A stretch of DNA of 38,771 bases, from the NCBI GenBank assembly GCA_009602725.1, contig WELB01000114.1, forward strand, positions 211,424-250,194, read 5' to 3'. Origin of the DNA: Spirogloea muscicola (taxonomy: Eukaryota > Streptophyta > Zygnematophyceae > Spirogloeales > Spirogloeaceae). The notes beneath the pieces were generated by a model. The model was not told where the DNA came from. It did not search any database and saw nothing but the letters and a program-made list of their open reading frames with translations. A program made the position numbers and the translations under genes. Every line of letters begins with the position of its first letter. Position 1 is the first letter of the stretch. Shown here piece after piece: positions 21,101 through 31,000 of the stretch.

Positions 21101-22609
21101 CACCCCAAAACACAATACCTTGGAGCGGCACCCCAAGTAATTCCCAGCTCATAGACAATATTGAGCTTGACAAAGAGCTCAGCCCCTCCCAGACTTGTGG
21201 CCAAATAAGTATTTCCAAGCGTGACAAAGACATTGGAGCAACTATGATGTAGGACTGGCCTCACCCACGAGCTGAGGGTGGTCTCAGTAATGCTGAGCCG
21301 CTGCAGTGCGTCTAGGTCCGCCTGCGCTGCCAACTGCAGCGAGCGCGGCACTGGTGGCGAGCCTGCCGCAGCAGCACCAGTAGCGAAAGGATTGTCCTGA
21401 CCAGCAAGGATGCGGTCGAGAACGTAGTCCTCCCAACTGGACAATCAGAAAGCAAGCAGCAGTAGCTCGTCACAGTTCGTCACATTTGGCACACCAATTA
21501 AAGTTCTGTGTGGCGAGGATCTGAACACCCTCAGCACAATCGCTTGCCCCCAGCACTCATTTAGAAACCGGATGCCTCAGCGTCAACTTCAAGCCTTCAA
21601 AACAAACCCTGGCCCTCAATGGTTTGATAAAGACCACCTCAAGTTACAAGAAAACCCAAAAGAGGGTCAAGCGGGGTAGAGGCGTCAGCTGCCAATTGTC
21701 ACCTGGAGTGGCCATTCTGCGCCATCTGGTGGAAAAATTCGCCATAGGCCTCCAGGGTCTTGGTAGGATCTGCAGGCCGATCGGGGAAACATTCCAGGAC
21801 TCAGTCGGGGTGGCATCTACGATGATGAACACTTCACTGCAGGAAAGTCAGTAAGTCCGATTCATGGATAATAGTTCTTCTTGAACCATAGCTGATGGAA
21901 GCAAGAGGCGCCTCACCGTCTCCCCGGCGGAGGGCGACGAGCACCCGCAGGAACGCCTGCGCAGGGGACGCCTTGAGGACATCCTGGTAGAGAAGCAATG
22001 AGGACGCATCCCGTAGAAGCGCGCTCGCCGACCGCTCCACTCTGTGACGGAAGGCGTGGTCAGGTACTTGGCAGCCATGCACGGACCCTGTACTCATCAG
22101 GTTGGCGCTCCATGTGCAAGGGTAAGGGTTTATGGGCTAGGGATATAAGGCCGATCGGTGGGTCCACTGATACCAGCAATCAACGTTCTGGGTCCACTGA
22201 ACATTGACAATCAACGTTCTGGAATATGAACTATTTACAACTCCACACTCACGAGCGCTTGGGATGACTATACTCTGGCATCGTCGACGGTTTGCATCAG
22301 AAAGGGCGGCGCAGTAGCTCCCAATGGGCATGCTCACCCGACTCGCGGGTCTGCCGTGAACCCAATGGACGCGCAGACGACCAGCGGCGTCCCCCGGCTG
22401 CCGCAACGAGAGCTCCGGGTCCTCCGAGGCGCCGGCCTCAAGCGCCGCCCGCCGCCAGTGCTGCTCGTCCAGCTGAGCTGCAGGCGGGCGCAAGGCGAGG
22501 CGGGCCCACAGACGATGGCTGGGCCCGCAACGATCTCGTGCTGGCAGAGCCAAGTGTGAAGTCCATGCTGCTGCAGCGATGGCGACGGGCCCGGCGCCAG
22601 TGCCGCCAT
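18120..22609 (-). CDS. DUF815-family AAA ATPase, probably organelle-targeted, complete
   Basis: P-loop ATPase of a family (PF05673) without an established function. Nine exons on minus, all in phase: 22609-22338, 22041-21917, 21769-21703, 21436-21265, 21015-20835, 19749-19598, 19340-19152, 19017-18964, 18470-18120, 520 residues. The first ~90 residues are Arg/Ser/Ala-rich (GGGRRLRPAPRRTRSSRCGS), like a transit peptide. Then come a helical N-domain (LLLYQDVLKASPAQAFLRVL; TKTLEAYGEFFHQMA; SWEDYVLDRILAGQDNPFA), FVWKGGKL, Walker A GPPGHGKTW (K331), Walker B-like RRFALLMDDLVFK (D381, D382), LVLKSSLDGSYR, ALLCVTSPSKDLRP, and the sensor-2 side ADRLRLTLRV. The 'DDL.F' form is typical of this family. 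Intron 5 is 1,085 nt, with an AT-rich patch at 19880-20180. Confidence 0.9.
19880..20180. other. AT-rich segment inside DUF815 intron 5
   Basis: Locally far more A+T-rich than the rest of the window (CTTTAATTTAAATTTTTGCA and similar), within an intron several times longer than its neighbours. No protein or terminal repeat could be recognised. It may be a small insertion. Confidence 0.45.
22160..22222. repeat. 31-bp tandem duplication in DUF815 intron 1
   Basis: Two units sharing GGTCCACTGA and CAATCAACGTTCTGG, at 22160-22190 and 22191-22222, differing only in the middle. Confidence 0.85.
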
Positions 22610-22801
22610 TGTGGGGCTCGTCACAGGCTGGCTGGCACGTAAAAGCCAGCCTCGTTACTGGGATGCCTGCTGCGTCGACCAGACGCGAGGTCAAGGCCTG
22701 GGCCTGATACACAGGAGCGCTCTCAAGCGCAAGCTGCCGCGGCAGAGGCTTTCAGCTTGCTTGGTCCTGCACTGCTGCTTTGTGTTGTGACAGGCCTGTG
22801 T

Positions 22802-22867
22802 CTAGGTTTAGGTCAGGGTTTAGGGGTCCGGGGTCTAAGGTCCCCCTAAACCCCAAACCCTAAACCC
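22802..22867. repeat. Telomere-like block in head-to-head (inverted) arrangement
   Basis: G-rich units (AGGTTTAGGTCAGGGTTTAG, GGGTCCGGGG) run into C-rich units (CCCCCTAAACCCC, AAACCCTAAACCC). GGTTTAGGGG pairs with CCCCTAAACC. The block abuts the left arm of foldback copy D at 22868. Confidence 0.85.
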
Positions 22868-23190
22868 GAAAGCCACCAGTTAATCTGGCCGCGCTTGCTG
22901 CCTGTGTCTGGGGTGGCTGTGACAGGCCAGCCCAAAAAAAGGAGTGGACAACGCGATCGCCCTAGCTTCTGCCCGAACACTGTGGAGGCTGGATTCGGCC
23001 TCCCTTTCATTTCGTGCGCACCGAGCGCCTTCCCCCTCTTGTCTCGCACCCAAACCCATCCGCCCATTCCCCATCCACATGGGCGACCATCTCGGGCAAA
23101 GAAAGCAAGCGCGGCCAGATCAACTGGTGGCTGGGAGAGGCCAGCCCAAAGGACCTTGTCCATTCCTTTAAAGGAATGGACAAGGTCTGA
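22868..23190. repeat. Foldback (MITE-like) repeat, copy D
   Basis: The left end (ACCAGTTAATCTGGCCGCGC near 22875) is the reverse complement of GCGCGGCCAGATCAACTGGT near 23109. GGCCAGCCCAAA occurs near both ends. The right arm 23105-23150 is nearly identical to copy A at 10907-10952. It ends in the perfect palindrome at 23152-23187. No coding capacity. Confidence 0.8.
23152..23187. repeat. 36-bp perfect palindrome
   Basis: GACCTTGTCCATTCCTTT followed at once by its reverse complement AAAGGAATGGACAAGGTC, with no spacer. The half-site is the TTGTCCATTC core of the foldback family, so it looks like two arm ends joined head to head. Confidence 0.97.
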
Positions 23191-23824
23191 AGGGCAAAAC
23201 ACACGCTGGCCAAGTTGGGCTGGCCACCTGTTCAATTACGTGGGTCGCTCATCACGGGCTGGCACTGCTGTACATATAAGCGCGAGTGAATCAACTCAAC
23301 TTCGCATCCCTGGTCCAACCTTTAGGATTGTTCCGATATGCAATGCTACAGACAAGCGGTGTCACTGCGTCCTGGCCAGGACGCAACTCCTACAGCAGCT
23401 CCTTATGCCTACTCCCCCCCAGGCATTCTCTAGTGAGGCTGCTATCCTGGTGTGCTAGACTCATTCACAGGGGTAGCCCCTTTAGGTGCTGCTGATGCGT
23501 TACTACTGACGCTTGTACGCAGTGCACTGTTCGGGCCTGGTGAGAAGAAGAGCTGCAATTTTCATTCCCCTTGGCCCAGTCAAAGCTGGGCTGCTTTTCG
23601 AAGCTGACTGGCTTGGCATTGCATAGTGCCCACGAGGATTGGAGCACGTACTACTAGGTGTCTCAGCAAAACAGGTGACAAACACCGCTGCCAGAGTAGA
23701 GTGCTCTCAACTCCACTCCAGGCAGAAGCATAGCAGCTGGCAAGGAGTGCTCTCAACTCCTTGTCGTAAAAGCGATGTACCTTAACCTGGCCTGCAACAG
23801 CAGCTGAGTGCTGGCCCTGCTGGC
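23191..23824. other. 3' flank of cystathionine gamma-synthase
   Basis: No conserved coding exon recognised. One more GGGCTGGCC core lies near 23218-23226. The repeated phrase GAGTGCTCTCAACTCC occurs near 23698 and 23744. Otherwise nothing distinctive. Confidence 0.4.
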
Positions 23825-26800
23825 TCATATGCAATCTAGTGCCTGCATGACGTCATCAATGATGTCTTGAGAGTCCTCAATGCCACAGCTGAATCGGACA
23901 AGATTGTCCCTGATTCCGAGCAAGGCCCTTTCAGCAGGGCTGTAATCCCTGTTGGGAACACATGTTCAACATTGTCAAAATGTAGACCCTCTTGATGACA
24001 GTTTTTCAGACTGTCCAGGCAGCGCAACGTAAATGAAGCGTCAATAGTATGCTGACCATATGGCGTGGATCGAATGGGAAACTGCAACCAGGCTGACAAG
24101 CACAGTAGGCTCACCAGTATGAGATAATGGTTGGCTGCTCCGCCAAAGTCTCCACGCCACCCAATGATGGAGCCATGTAGGCAATTTTCAAGTTGTCAAG
24201 GAAATCTGAAGTCCTTTTCAGATCGCCAATGATCTGAAAGCACAAGACTGATTGTCGTCAAGCACCGTAAACAGATACTGCAGAGTTTCTGAAATTCAGG
24301 CTTGCAGAACTTCAGACAGCATCTTTTCAAACCAGGATATTACCTCCCAGCTGATGACGCCGCCGAAGCCCTTCATCTGTTTCTTGGCAATCGTGTGCTC
24401 TGAGTGGCTCTCTAAGCCAGGATAGTGAACTCGGAGAATCTGTGGGAGTACATCCAGAAATTTGCACCAATGTAAATACAACCTCTGTCAAAGATAAAAC
24501 AAGCGGGGTTTGCATTGCCAGCAGCAGTACTGCAGAAACAGTGTATGCTGAAGGTACTATTCTGCTACATACACCCGCCATGGCAGAGCTTCAGAGCTAA
24601 GTCCTGATTCACCTTGGGGTGACCCTCCAGGACCCGAGCTAATTTCAGTGCTGTCTCATTCTGCTGCCTCACTCTCAAAGCTAGCGTCTTCATGCCGCGG
24701 ATTAGCAACCAAGCTGCATGCTGCAAGCCAGAAGCTCCAACTTAAAGTCAGTCTGCTTGCCTAACAAGGTCATGTCTGTATGCTTACTTAAAAGCATAGA
24801 GAGACATCAAATCCAGACATCAAAATGAGCAAATTGTTGTGAAACAAGCAAACAAGTGATTCTCAACTGAACTTAGTCTATTCCAATAAGAGCAAATTGG
24901 TAAAGGAAAGACAATTTCAGAAAGCCTTCTTAAGAATACCGGATCAACCACCCCCCCCAGGACATTGTGAAGTGCTCTCACTGCTCCAACAACTTCCTTG
25001 GATCCGCTCAAGGAACCAGCCAGCACCTATATTCATCACAGACAGAACACCAACACTTAGTAGGTTTGCACCATAATAGTAACAGAGTGGTCACACAGTG
25101 ACCCGATCTTGACCTGTTGGACTATTCGACGCAAAGTGCTTAAAGAAAGAGCCACTAACATGCGCATCTCTGAATCCACATGACCAAAACATACAGTGGC
25201 TCACAGCTAGACAGGGGTGCAGGGACAGGACTAATGTCATATGAGGTCTCACATCATTGTGCCCTCCGTAATACTTGGTGGCGGAGTGAAGGACAATGTC
25301 GGCCCCAAAGTCAAGGGCCCGCTGATTGATGGGCGTGGCAAAGGTGCTGTCAATGCAGACCAGAGTGCCCTTGGCATGGCACATCTGGGACACTCTCTTG
25401 ATATCGATGCACCTTAGGTAGGGATTTGTAGGTGACTCTGAGAAGAATAGAGAACACTGGAGCACAACAAGTGGTTGTAAGGTGAAGTGATGAGAAGGTG
25501 CATAACTTGCCAACCTGCAACCAACTTCAGTACAACATAATTGAGAGACTCAATCTGCTCACATTTAGCAAATCCAATGCACGTGATGAGCCTTGATACA
25601 GTATGAGCGAGTCACCACCACGTCACACTGCCACTAAGGCTAAAGTTGACCAGCACACCTTGTGTTGCTCCAGCGCCCTTTCAAGTCCCAGCATGTCCGA
25701 GGGGTCAATGACAGTTGTCTGCAAACACAGTAGAGCTGTTATCAGCCTCAATATGTCCTGCTGACCAGGGCCAAGGCCTCCACATATATGTACCACTTTC
25801 TGGTCGAGTGCTTGGCTTTGACGCCAGATCAAAGGTGGCAGCTTGTGCCAAAAATCATCACTTTCAGGTGCTGCACCAGCACAGCAAAGAATGTAAAGGG
25901 CTTTCTTTTTAAGCTCACAGTGATCCCCATTTTGGGCAGGACAGTCTGGATGAATTGGCGAGTGCGCCTGTAGCAGTCCGTTGTGGTGATGATGTGGCCT
26001 CCTGCTGGGACCATGGCCAGCAGCATCGTCGTTGCAGAGCACATGCCCGATGCTGAAACGAGCGTCTCTTCAGCTCCCTCAAGCTCACTGCAAGATGTCC
26101 TCCCAGGCTTGAGAATCTTAGACAGCAAAATTTGTAACATCGTAGTAGGAGTGTCATGCCTATTCTTGAACATGTGCGTTGCTGAGTGACGGCGCAAGCA
26201 AAGGGGCCGACAACAACAACATGAGATTGTCCTACTTGGCGCTGTCTTTGTCTTTGCTTGCTGGAGGAGTCACAACTCACCTTATCTTGCGTTCCACCAC
26301 ATTGGTGGTAGGGTTGCCATAGCGGCCATACTCAAAGCTCACATGCTTTCCTTCCTGCATTGAGTCGGAACAGTGTGCTTTCTGAGGGGGAAGGGAATCC
26401 TTCTACTGCAAACCCATCTGAGGGCCACACTGCCTTGAATTAGTTGTGGCATTCCTGCTCTACCCTCATTACAGTGATTAACAGGCTGTTGACCTCAGAG
26501 TGGATCATCCTGGTCAGTGCTCCAGGAGTACCTGGAATGCGATCAGCTCCTCCGTGTCCTTGAAAAAAAAGGTGGCCGTTTGAACAAGGGGTGTTATAAG
26601 CGAGTCCGAGACTTTGGGTCGACCACTCCGCTCACCTGCACGAGGAAAGAGCAGCGAAGAGTACAAGTCATGGGCAACTTGGTGAACATTGCGGAAGCTC
26701 CAGAGACACCTCTAAATTGTTCGACGAAGCTAGGCAGCCAAGAGATACTTGACCTGCTGGACAAGCTGCCAGCCAAGAAACTGCCAATGCAAGAGACTTT

Positions 26801-27245
26801 CAGCTTCCACAGTACCATCCTGCTGCAGAGAGATAGGCTGAGGAGCAGGCAGTGACCGCGCAGCTGGACTGGACTCATAAGGACATGACTCCACTGAGGG
26901 AGCACAGCGCACCAGCGTGAACGGAGAGAGTCGCCACGTCCTTGTGCTTGGCCGTCGGCACGGCCACCGTGTCGCCGATGTCGGCAGAGAGCGCCCTGAT
27001 CAGGTCGTCGGCAGGGGCCGCAGCCTCCCCCTCCTGAGCCCGGAGGCTGCCGTTGCCATTGACGGGCGCGGCCTCGGCCTCCGTCACCTGGCTCGCGCGG
27101 GGCCGGCCCGCGCCGTCGCGGTCCTCCTTCCGGAGGCCGTGCTGCCTGGCCGAGATGAGCGCCAGGAGGCGGCAGACCTGGCCAGACGGCCTCCGCCGAG
27201 GCAGCGAGCTGGCCCGGGCGACGGGCGGCGCCAGCGGCGGCACCG
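23825..27245 (-). CDS. CGS1: Cystathionine gamma-synthase (PLP enzyme of methionine synthesis), 5' end in assembly gap
   Basis: Joins O-phosphohomoserine (plants and green algae) and cysteine to cystathionine, the first committed step to methionine, in the plastid. Exons on minus: from the gap at 27245 to 26913, 26635-26532, 26354-26281, 26087-25919, 25718-25659, 25456-25253, 25026-24940, 24720-24613, 24439-24344, 24233-24115, 23948-23825, all in phase. Motifs: VATLSVHAG, DSLITPLVQTATFFF, FEYGRYGNPTTNVVERKI, ELEGAEETLVSASGM, SESPTNPYLRC, the PLP lysine in LHSATKYYGGHND (codon 25274-25276), LGGVVDP, AWLLIRGMKTLALRV, HYPGLESH, MAPSLGGVETLAEQP, and DNLVRFSCGIED near the end. The N-terminal extension (NGNGSLRAQEGEAAAPADDL) is poorly conserved; its intron structure and start are hidden by the gap. 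Confidence 0.95.
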
Positions 27246-28018
27246 NNNNNNNNNNNNNNNNNNNNNNNNNNNNNNNNNNNNNNNNNNNNNNNNNNNNNNN
27301 NNNNNNNNNNNNNNNNNNNNNNNNNNNNNNNNNNNNNNNNNNNNNNNNNNNNNNNNNNNNNNNNNNNNNNNNNNNNNNNNNNNNNNNNNNNNNNNNNNNN
27401 NNNNNNNNNNNNNNNNNNNNNNNNNNNNNNNNNNNNNNNNNNNNNNNNNNNNNNNNNNNNNNNNNNNNNNNNNNNNNNNNNNNNNNNNNNNNNNNNNNNN
27501 NNNNNNNNNNNNNNNNNNNNNNNNNNNNNNNNNNNNNNNNNNNNNNNNNNNNNNNNNNNNNNNNNNNNNNNNNNNNNNNNNNNNNNNNNNNNNNNNNNNN
27601 NNNNNNNNNNNNNNNNNNNNNNNNNNNNNNNNNNNNNNNNNNNNNNNNNNNNNNNNNNNNNNNNNNNNNNNNNNNNNNNNNNNNNNNNNNNNNNNNNNNN
27701 NNNNNNNNNNNNNNNNNNNNNNNNNNNNNNNNNNNNNNNNNNNNNNNNNNNNNNNNNNNNNNNNNNNNNNNNNNNNNNNNNNNNNNNNNNNNNNNNNNNN
27801 NNNNNNNNNNNNNNNNNNNNNNNNNNNNNNNNNNNNNNNNNNNNNNNNNNNNNNNNNNNNNNNNNNNNNNNNNNNNNNNNNNNNNNNNNNNNNNNNNNNN
27901 NNNNNNNNNNNNNNNNNNNNNNNNNNNNNNNNNNNNNNNNNNNNNNNNNNNNNNNNNNNNNNNNNNNNNNNNNNNNNNNNNNNNNNNNNNNNNNNNNNNN
28001 NNNNNNNNNNNNNNNNNN
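27246..28018. other. Assembly gap (773 N)
   Basis: Unknown sequence between two divergently transcribed genes. It removes the 5' end of the cystathionine gamma-synthase gene and the 5' flank of the EFR3-like gene. Very GC-rich sequence on both edges suggests a CpG-rich shared promoter that failed to assemble. Open frames reported across the Ns are meaningless. Confidence 0.98.
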
Positions 28019-28055
28019 GGGAGGAGCGGCGGCGGCGGCGGCCGCGGCGGCGGCC

Positions 28056-31000
28056 ATGGGCGTGGTGTCGCGGCGGGTGGTGCCGGCGTGCGCCGCCATC
28101 ACCTGCTTCGCCTGCCCGGGCCTGCGCTCCCGCTCGCGCCGCCCCGTCAAGCGCTACAAGAAGTTCCTGGCCTCCATCTTCGCCGACGCCAAGGTCGCCT
28201 CTCCAGCTCTTGCTTGCTTGTGCTTCAGTGTGGAACTCCTTTGATGGCTCTCCACGTCTGATCGTGTGCTTTGCGGAGGCTGCCAACGTCTCGGTGGCCT
28301 GCACGGCCTATAATCATATTGCATTCATGTGCAAAGGGTGCTGATCACGCAGGACACTGGGAGCCTTGCTTCTAACGATCCTCTGCATGCCCCTTGACTG
28401 CGGTGCTCCTCGTCAGACCACCTCTGGTCTCCAGCTTTGCTGTCCGCACTTCTGATCGTGACAAGCCTTTGTTCATTTCCAATGTTCACTCCTCGTCTCC
28501 ACTGTGGTCCTCACGAGTTTGTGCGAATGATGCAGAAGGGTCCCAATGAGCGGACTGCGGGGAAGCTTGCAGCTTATGCCGAGAAGAATCCGGCCCGCAT
28601 TCCGAAGGTGGCCGTGAAGCACGTCTCATAGTCGCTGCGACTTGCTATCTGCTAATATCCGCAGATGATATTGCCTAGAGAATTATCAGCTAGTGCAACT
28701 CACAAACAGGGGACTTTGATCTCTACCTTCGCAGCTCTGTCACTGACGCCTGAGAATTTTTAGGGTAAGCCCGAATGAAATGATTCAATCAGGGCTGATC
28801 ATATTCCAACCATGCCCTGCTTATGAGCAAATGGCTAAACGCTGGCAGATTGTGGAGGAGCTGGACAGGAGGGGGTACAAGGATCTGAGGGCTGAGAGGA
28901 AGAATGTGGTTGGGGCTGTTGTCCTCACTTACTCCAAGTTGCTCTCCACCTGCAAGGAGCACTTGTCAGCCCCTCTTCATCCACATTCACTTTCTTAGCA
29001 GCTGCTAAACCAGGTGTCTGTACGTGCGTGGGAGAATGTGTGTTACACCTCTGATTTAGATAATGTGGGTGTGGAGGCTGCAAGGTTCCCCTGGCAGAGT
29101 ACTCTGCTTTGATGATTCTCCGGAGAAGAGTGTTGTGTGATCTTATCACCCTGCAGATCTTGTGCAGACCCTTTTTCGCCCCAAATGCTCTGAATTTCGT
29201 AAGGGCCCTCCTCCAACACCGGCTGCCAGACTTGCGCTGCCAAGGCTGCGAGCTCTTTGTCGCATTTGTCCTCAATCAGGCAGGTCCTCTTGGTCAAGCC
29301 AGCATGCAGGTGCAGCAGTTGTAGGAGGCGTTGTAGCAAGTGGCTCTTCTCACTTCACATCTGCAGCCCAAACAGCCTTGCTTGCTAGCATAAGCTTTTC
29401 TACGATTATTGTAAGCGCAGAAGCCCTTACATTGGCAGCCAGTAAGATGGATCAAAGCAGCTGGAATCATTCCCTACTCCATTGTGCATAAGCTGCTCTG
29501 CACCTTCTATGGCCTTACTGCTTCCTTTTGCCACTCTCCAGCCTGATGCGCTCTTTTTCCACAACCTGGACAGCCTGGTCCCTCTCCTGCTTACAGTGAC
29601 CAATCAGCCAAGTAATGAGATGGAGCACCAGAAAGAGCGAGCAGCTGCTTTGCATGCACTCTCTGCTATGGTGGGCTTACTGGCCTGTGCTGGTGGAGCA
29701 TGTTGGCCATGCTGTCATCAGTAGCGTACCTGACAACCCACTTGACAACTTCTATGCTGGCCTGACTTCCACATGTGCACTGGAGGCCTTGACTGTTACT
29801 TACTTTTGAAGATAAGTTCATGACAGATCAGAAGGGGAAATGCTGACAAATTCTGTGTCATCCTTGGCAGCTGTGGTTTCTTGGCCAGGAGACCCAGATG
29901 TCATCATACATCGACGGGGTAAGCTTGCTGCACAGATATTTGGACTGGCTGTCTCGATTAACTAAGCCTCGCCTGTGTTCGTCTCACATTGCATGTATGC
30001 TGCGGTATGTGTATTGACCAATTTGCAAGCTGGTCAGATTGTAGAGGCAGTGCTGCGGAACTATGAGCTGCCCTTTGGTCGGGGAGGTGGCGGAGGTTTA
30101 GATGGAGACCACTTCTCGAGTCTGAAGAGACTACCAAGCAATGTGGTGGCGCTCGTGAAGAAGGAGGGGCATGAGGCCCTCCATGCAGTCAAGGAGGCCA
30201 TTGCCAAATTCCGCAAGTCGGGCAAGGAGGCTAGTCTTCATGGCTCTATCCACCACATCAGCAAGTAAACTGCCACATGCCAGACTTCCTTTTCTGCCTG
30301 CTGCTCATGAAACGGTGTAGTGTTTTACTGAGCAAGGCATGGGTTTCCACCAAGTGTCTTAAGGGAAGTCATTGACCGTCTGCTGCAGAATCCATTCAGA
30401 TGTGCCAGGGGTATGGGCCCATGTTTGTATAGAGGCAGCAGCTCGGCTGGCGAAAGCCGAGACTGTCACCTGCAGGCAGGTGCTGGCTCCAATGTTCAGA
30501 TACTTCGACCGAGGGCACTCTTGGGCTCCGCTGGAGCACAGCCTGGCCTTTGAGGTCTTAAAGCAGATCCAGGATTCACATTCCAAGACAGGTGAAGTGA
30601 TTAATATCTGAAGATTGCCGGCACTCGAAGGTGTTCCTTGGTCCAAGCGGTCACTTTGGCATGAATGCTGTTACATCTTTTCCTCCTGTTGTTGGAGTGA
30701 TTGCTAACTACTTTCCCATCGGCCATGCTGTATCTCAAGGCTCTGGGCACACGATATTGGCTGGATTGGTACGGCACTTGGACTCGGTGACGTCACAACC
30801 GGAGCAAGTGCAGATACTCGAGCTGACCTCAGCACTGGCAAAGCAGACCAAGTGGCCTCTCCGCTTGACCGATGTCAACGTCTTCGGCAACCTGCACATG
30901 CAGCTTGCACGGTTAGCTTCTTTTTCACTGAAGTGCTTCTCAGTGATGCTGACATTCTCTGCTGGCATCATCTGATTGATAATCAGCTTGGGGATCTTAA

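Noticed and set aside
22121-22150. Additional telomere-like tract (AAGGGTTTATGGGCTAGGG) in DUF815 intron 1; similar weak matches at 1985-2045, 2525-2565 and 7945-7960
   Set aside because: Too degenerate and short to separate from chance; not counted among the telomere-like blocks.
26594-28344. Very long open frames (400-518 residues) on both strands across 27.2-28.0 kb
   Set aside because: They are open only because they read through 773 Ns. The real coding parts at either side belong to CGS (minus) and EFR3 (plus).
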